This document shows, piece after piece, positions 51,327 to 54,015 of a DNA stretch of 54,015 bases (the stretch's first letter is position 1; each line of letters opens with the position of its first letter). Source of the DNA: Caldisericia bacterium. GTDB taxonomy: Bacteria > Caldisericota > Caldisericia > JAAYUI01. The stretch is taken from contig JAGNLA010000011.1 of the NCBI GenBank assembly GCA_017999835.1, positions 1 to 54,015 of the forward strand. Direction: 5' to 3'. A program made the translations under genes and the position numbers. The notes under the pieces were generated by a model. The model saw only the letters and a program-made list of their open reading frames with translations, made no database searches and was not told the origin of the DNA.

Positions 51327-52402
51327 CACCAATTATTGGCAGAATAAAAGTCTTGCTAGTCAACGATTCATTCCACGCGCTTGACGTGATGGGCAAGATT
51401 TGCCATTCTGATCCAATGATATCTGTGATAGCCACTGCCAGAAATGGCATAGAAGCGCTCAAATCAATTGAAATCTCAAAGCCTGATGTTGTGGTCATGG
51501 ATTTGACAATGCCTTACATGGATGGTCCGACGACCATCAGACAGATAATGCAGAAAAAACCTGTTCCTATCCTGGTTTGTGCACCAGATGATGCAAACCA
51601 GCCCTCACTTGCATTGTCGTGTTTGTCGCTTGGCGCTGTCGATGCAGTGCTGTTCAATGAAAAAATTGACCCGATGAATCTGGATGCTCATCTTGCCACC
51701 CTCCCAACACGCATAAAACTGGTTTCAACAATTCGTGCCATAAGGATGCTTGGTGGAAACATAAAAGATAATTTTGGAACCAATGCGTTGACCGGTTCCA
51801 TGGCAGTCAGGCCTTCGCCAAGCAAGGCAAGATCGGTTTTAACCATTGGTGCATCAACTGGAGGCCCTTCTGCACTCAAGTTCATCCTCTCCAGGTTGCC
51901 TGAAAGATTCCAGAGTGCGATCCTCATTGCGCAGCACATGCCTGAAAACATGACCAACGAATTGTTGAAAATGCTTGCTTTATCAACCAGGGTTGGGATC
52001 TGCGAAGGCAGACACGGTATGAATATTGAACCTGGTCGAATTTACATTGCGCCAGGTGGGAAAAATATGGTCATCAGTGATGATAGAACGATTGAGTTGA
52101 CAAATGCGTCTATTTATGAACACGTGCCATCGGTGGACACAATGATGAGCTCTGCTGCTGCGGCATTCAGAAACAACACTGTTGGTTTGGTGCTCACTGG
52201 TATGGGTTCGGACGGAAAGAACGGTGTTGTCCAGATAAAGAGTAACGGTGGAATGTCTTTTGCTCAGGATCAAAGTACATCGGTTGTGTTTGGGATGCCT
52301 AAAGAAGCTGCTTCCACGGGTACGGTCGACAAGGTTTTGCCACTTGACCAGATACCCCTTCAGCTTGCAAAATTGATAGGTGTAACAGAAAATGTTGCTT
52401 GA
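51323..52402 (+). CDS. chpB: CheB-type methylesterase with degenerate receiver (ChpB-like)
   Basis: The 359 residues have an N-terminal receiver-like domain (VLLVNDSFHALDVM, VVVMDLTMPYMDGPT) and the C-terminal methylesterase with the Ser-His-Asp triad in GASTGGPSAL, AQHMPENM and TGMGSDGKNG. In the receiver the acidic pair is Asn-Asp, the usual Thr/Ser position reads VCAP, and the conserved Lys-Pro is missing (VLFNEKID). Phosphorylation control is therefore doubtful. It removes methyl groups added by the CheR protein. Confidence 0.92.
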   Translation: MTPIIGRIKVLLVNDSFHALDVMGKICHSDPMISVIATARNGIEALKSIEISKPDVVVMDLTMPYMDGPTTIRQIMQKKPVPILVCAPDDANQPSLALSCLSLGAVDAVLFNEKIDPMNLDAHLATLPTRIKLVSTIRAIRMLGGNIKDNFGTNALTGSMAVRPSPSKARSVLTIGASTGGPSALKFILSRLPERFQSAILIAQHMPENMTNELLKMLALSTRVGICEGRHGMNIEPGRIYIAPGGKNMVISDDRTIELTNASIYEHVPSVDTMMSSAAAAFRNNTVGLVLTGMGSDGKNGVVQIKSNGGMSFAQDQSTSVVFGMPKEAASTGTVDKVLPLDQIPLQLAKLIGVTENVA

Positions 52403-52411
52403 GGTGTTGTT

Positions 52412-52825
52412 ATGAAATATCAACTTTTGAAGGTTTTGGACAAAACGTTTGCCGTTCAGGCGCCTGTAAGGGTACTTGAACAATACGAATATCGCCCTGT
52501 TCAAGGCAGGATTGTAAATGCCGTGCACTTTAGCGACCAGCTGGCCGACCTTGGCATTTTGCTGGGACTTGGCAAAACATCCCAGAGAAAGGCGTTGCTG
52601 GTAAGAGACGGGTTCGGTTTGCTTGTCGATTCTGTAGAAGACGCCATAGATACAGACAAATTGGTGTTCATTGCTTACCCGAAACTTGTCGTTGAGCAGA
52701 AAGGCTCAGTGCTTGCAGGTGAAATTGAGTTTGCCGGCAGGGTAATCCCGGTTTTGGCGGCAGAACCAAACAAACACCTCCAGGATGAGCTTGACAGGGA
52801 GAAAGCCGAGAGGGTCTGGATATGA
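52412..52825 (+). CDS. CheW-like protein (ChpC position)
   Basis: The 137-residue protein has a divergent CheW fold: YQLLKVLDKTFAVQAPVRVL, RKALLVRDGFGLLVDSVEDA and AGEIEFAGRVIPVLAAEP. It occupies the place of ChpC, the accessory CheW of the Pil-Chp system. It overlaps the next gene by four bases. The assignment rests on pattern and position. Confidence 0.72.
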   Translation: MKYQLLKVLDKTFAVQAPVRVLEQYEYRPVQGRIVNAVHFSDQLADLGILLGLGKTSQRKALLVRDGFGLLVDSVEDAIDTDKLVFIAYPKLVVEQKGSVLAGEIEFAGRVIPVLAAEPNKHLQDELDREKAERVWI

Positions 52826-53274
52826 AACACAACGACCGTTACAGAAAAATTGAACAGGAGCAGATCCTGACAGTACTTGAACTCAGGGCTGCCAATCAAA
52901 AATGGGCAATCCCGGCGCTTGACATCATCAGAATCATCGAAAGTTTGCCGGTGAAGTCATTGCCGCAAGAAAACCTTGCCATATCTGGAACGATCGACTA
53001 TCAAAACCAGTCGATACCATTTCTGTCGCTGGGAATTCTTCTCGAAAACAAAAAAGAGTCAAATGGTCCAATGGTCATTTTTGATCACAAGGAAGGCCAT
53101 CTGGCACTTGGTTTATCTGAGGTTTACACTCTTAAGCGCATTCCGGTCTCAAATCTCCAACTGTTACCAAACATAATCGAAGACACAAGGTTTTCATCAA
53201 CAATAGCAAAATGTTATTTTGATGAGGAAAACAATATTGTTCCGATTGTTGACCTCAAATATATGGATTTCTGA
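52822..53274 (+). CDS. Second CheW-like protein at the end of the cluster
   Basis: The 150-residue protein has LTVLELRAANQKWAIPALDI, LAISGTIDYQNQSIPFLSLG, GHLALGLSEVYTLKRI and NNIVPIVDLKYMDF, a CheW-like double barrel. It is the fourth CheW-type protein of the operon, which suggests several receptor arrays or specialised adaptors. It converges on the next gene with three bases between the stops and no terminator. Confidence 0.75.
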   Translation: MKHNDRYRKIEQEQILTVLELRAANQKWAIPALDIIRIIESLPVKSLPQENLAISGTIDYQNQSIPFLSLGILLENKKESNGPMVIFDHKEGHLALGLSEVYTLKRIPVSNLQLLPNIIEDTRFSSTIAKCYFDEENNIVPIVDLKYMDF

Positions 53275-53277
53275 TTT

Positions 53278-53694
53278 TTATTTTGGCAGATCGAATGTAT
53301 TGTTGTTCGGATCGTCATCGAACTGGTTCTTGACGTCTTTGACCAACTGATTTGGATTTCTGCCTGTTGCAAAAAGGATTACCAGGAATCCGGCAATACC
53401 CACAAGCGCTGGCCAGAGGATCATCCATCCAACCGAGAACAACGCAATGATGAAGATTATCAGGAGAATAAGGCTGATTCCACCTGGAATTGCAACATTC
53501 ATGGAAGCAAGAGAGCTGGTTTTCTTCCAGTTTGACCATGAATAAAGTAATCCGATGCCGGCAACACCGAGAACAATCAATGTCCACCAGTGATAAAGCA
53601 AGAGTTTGCCTATATTTGTTATCAGAAAAACGATGCCAACAAGCAGCAGAACTGCGCCAATTAATATTGCTACCAATCTGTTATTTTTATCCAT
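53278..53694 (-). CDS. Membrane protein resembling the LiaF/DUF5668 transmembrane region
   Basis: The 138-residue protein has about four helices: VAILIGAVLLLVGIVFLI, WWTLIVLGVAGIGLLYSW, ISLILLIIFIIALFS and ILWPALVGIAGFLVILFA. A charged Asn/Asp-rich tail (FDDDPNNNTFDLPK) follows. The WWTLIVLGVAGIGLL and ILWPALVGIAG pattern is typical of LiaF-type membrane domains linked to envelope stress, but the soluble LiaF domain is missing. No ribosome site is seen before the ATG. Confidence 0.7.
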   Translation of the reverse strand: MDKNNRLVAILIGAVLLLVGIVFLITNIGKLLLYHWWTLIVLGVAGIGLLYSWSNWKKTSSLASMNVAIPGGISLILLIIFIIALFSVGWMILWPALVGIAGFLVILFATGRNPNQLVKDVKNQFDDDPNNNTFDLPK

Positions 53695-53729
53695 AACATA
53701 ATTTTGGCAAAACCCGATAAAAAGTCAAA

Positions 53730-54015
53730 CTACTGCAAGTGTCTGAGAATGGGTTTTGCTGTATGGAGTATAAAACCGAAAACACAAACTATCACGGCAA
53801 AGGCAAACACTGTTGCCTGTTCACCAAACCATGATGCGCACATGCCGGTCAGAAAGCCACCTATAGGGATGAGCCCCATAAAGGCAAGATTGTACAATCC
53901 CATAACCCTGCCTCTGTAATCATCATCAACATGGGTTTGAACAATGATCATGCTCATATTGAAGAAAACCATGATTGCAAAACCCAACACCAGCATTATT
54001 GCATATGACAGCGGG
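53730..54015 (-). CDS. MFS transporter, C-terminal part (cut by window edge)
   Basis: The visible 95 residues (PLSYAIMLVLGF..., ending LRHLQ) include the MFS-like segment VDDDYRGRVMGLYNLAFMGLIP followed by GGFLTGMCASWFG and a last membrane helix. This resembles the seventh to twelfth helix region of MFS_3/EntS-type exporters. The 5' part lies outside the window, so the substrate cannot be guessed. Confidence 0.85.
   Translation of the reverse strand, partial: PLSYAIMLVLGFAIMVFFNMSMIIVQTHVDDDYRGRVMGLYNLAFMGLIPIGGFLTGMCASWFGEQATVFAFAVIVCVFGFILHTAKPILRHLQ

Noticed and set aside
42470-53274. Flagellar chemotaxis operon
   Set aside because: No CheD, CheY-CheZ pair or flagellar genes; two receivers, hybrid CheA with two Hpt domains and gene order match the type IV pilus Chp system instead.

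Overview
The window reads as chromosomal DNA of an anaerobic bacterium, densely packed with short operons that often overlap by 1 or 4 bases. It holds a class II (B12) ribonucleotide reductase, an NfnAB-type ferredoxin:NADP oxidoreductase, and an oxygen-defence set (rubrerythrin, desulfoferrodoxin, ferritin, FprA and its rubredoxin partner) typical of strict anaerobes. The gene order tRNA-Gln-glmU-prs-rplY(ctc) and the pair rapZ-yvcK recall Firmicutes, but rpoN sits where whiA usually follows yvcK. Four secreted proteins carry the 'copper amine oxidase N-terminal' stalk domain that is common in Firmicutes and several candidate phyla. I cannot assign a phylum from the sequence alone.

Layout. 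1-350: start of a zinc-ribbon, transposase-like ORF running off the left edge, then tRNA-Leu(CAG). 507-5466: enolase, a 1055-residue secreted propeller/Ig/stalk protein, and a small membrane protein. 5529-14125 (minus strand): dockerin-tailed metalloprotease and stalk protein, then PerR-like regulator, nrdJ, lipoprotein and an alkaline-phosphatase-superfamily protein. 14328-19722 (plus): nfnA-nfnB-amrS-maf, minC, and a MerR regulator with a 19-bp-spacer promoter. 19770-27270 (minus): tRNA-Gln-glmU-prs-rplY-PPC protein, a small orphan ORF, and rapZ-yvcK-rpoN. 27384-36225: secreted propeller/cohesin/stalk protein, STAS-like protein, PQQ-propeller lipoprotein, and a 1515-residue cysteine-rich protein built from 8 + 7 tandem repeats. 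36417-42201 (plus): PerR-like regulator with an extra C-terminal winged helix, rubrerythrin, desulfoferrodoxin, ferritin, an AhpD-GAF fusion, fprA-hrb and a TIGR02757 protein. 42470-53274 (plus): a complete Pil-Chp-type chemosensory cluster in the order CheW, unknown, PilG, PilH, PilI, PilJ, PilK, ChpA, ChpB, CheW-like, CheW-like. 53278-54015 (minus): a small membrane protein and the end of an MFS transporter.

How the parts fit. GlmU makes UDP-GlcNAc, the ligand known for YvcK-family proteins, and RapZ is the partner usually encoded with YvcK, so the 19.7-27.3 kb region joins cell-wall precursor supply to its regulation. The 36-41 kb region is an oxygen and peroxide defence module: PerR-like sensor, peroxide and superoxide reductases, iron storage, and the FprA/HRB oxygen or NO reductase pair. 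The Pil-Chp cluster probably controls type IV pili; no pilus or flagellar structural gene lies in the window. Secreted proteins with propellers, a cohesin-like domain, a dockerin-like domain and cysteine-rich repeats suggest an elaborate cell-surface or extracellular layer.

The most notable patterns are the 15-repeat cysteine-rich protein, the cohesin/dockerin pair outside any cellulosome context, the PerR-winged-helix fusion with a matching 15-bp inverted repeat over its own promoter, and a recurring arrangement in which the first gene of a transcription unit has a -10 box 5-14 bases before its ATG and no Shine-Dalgarno sequence, while internal operon genes mostly have good ones.
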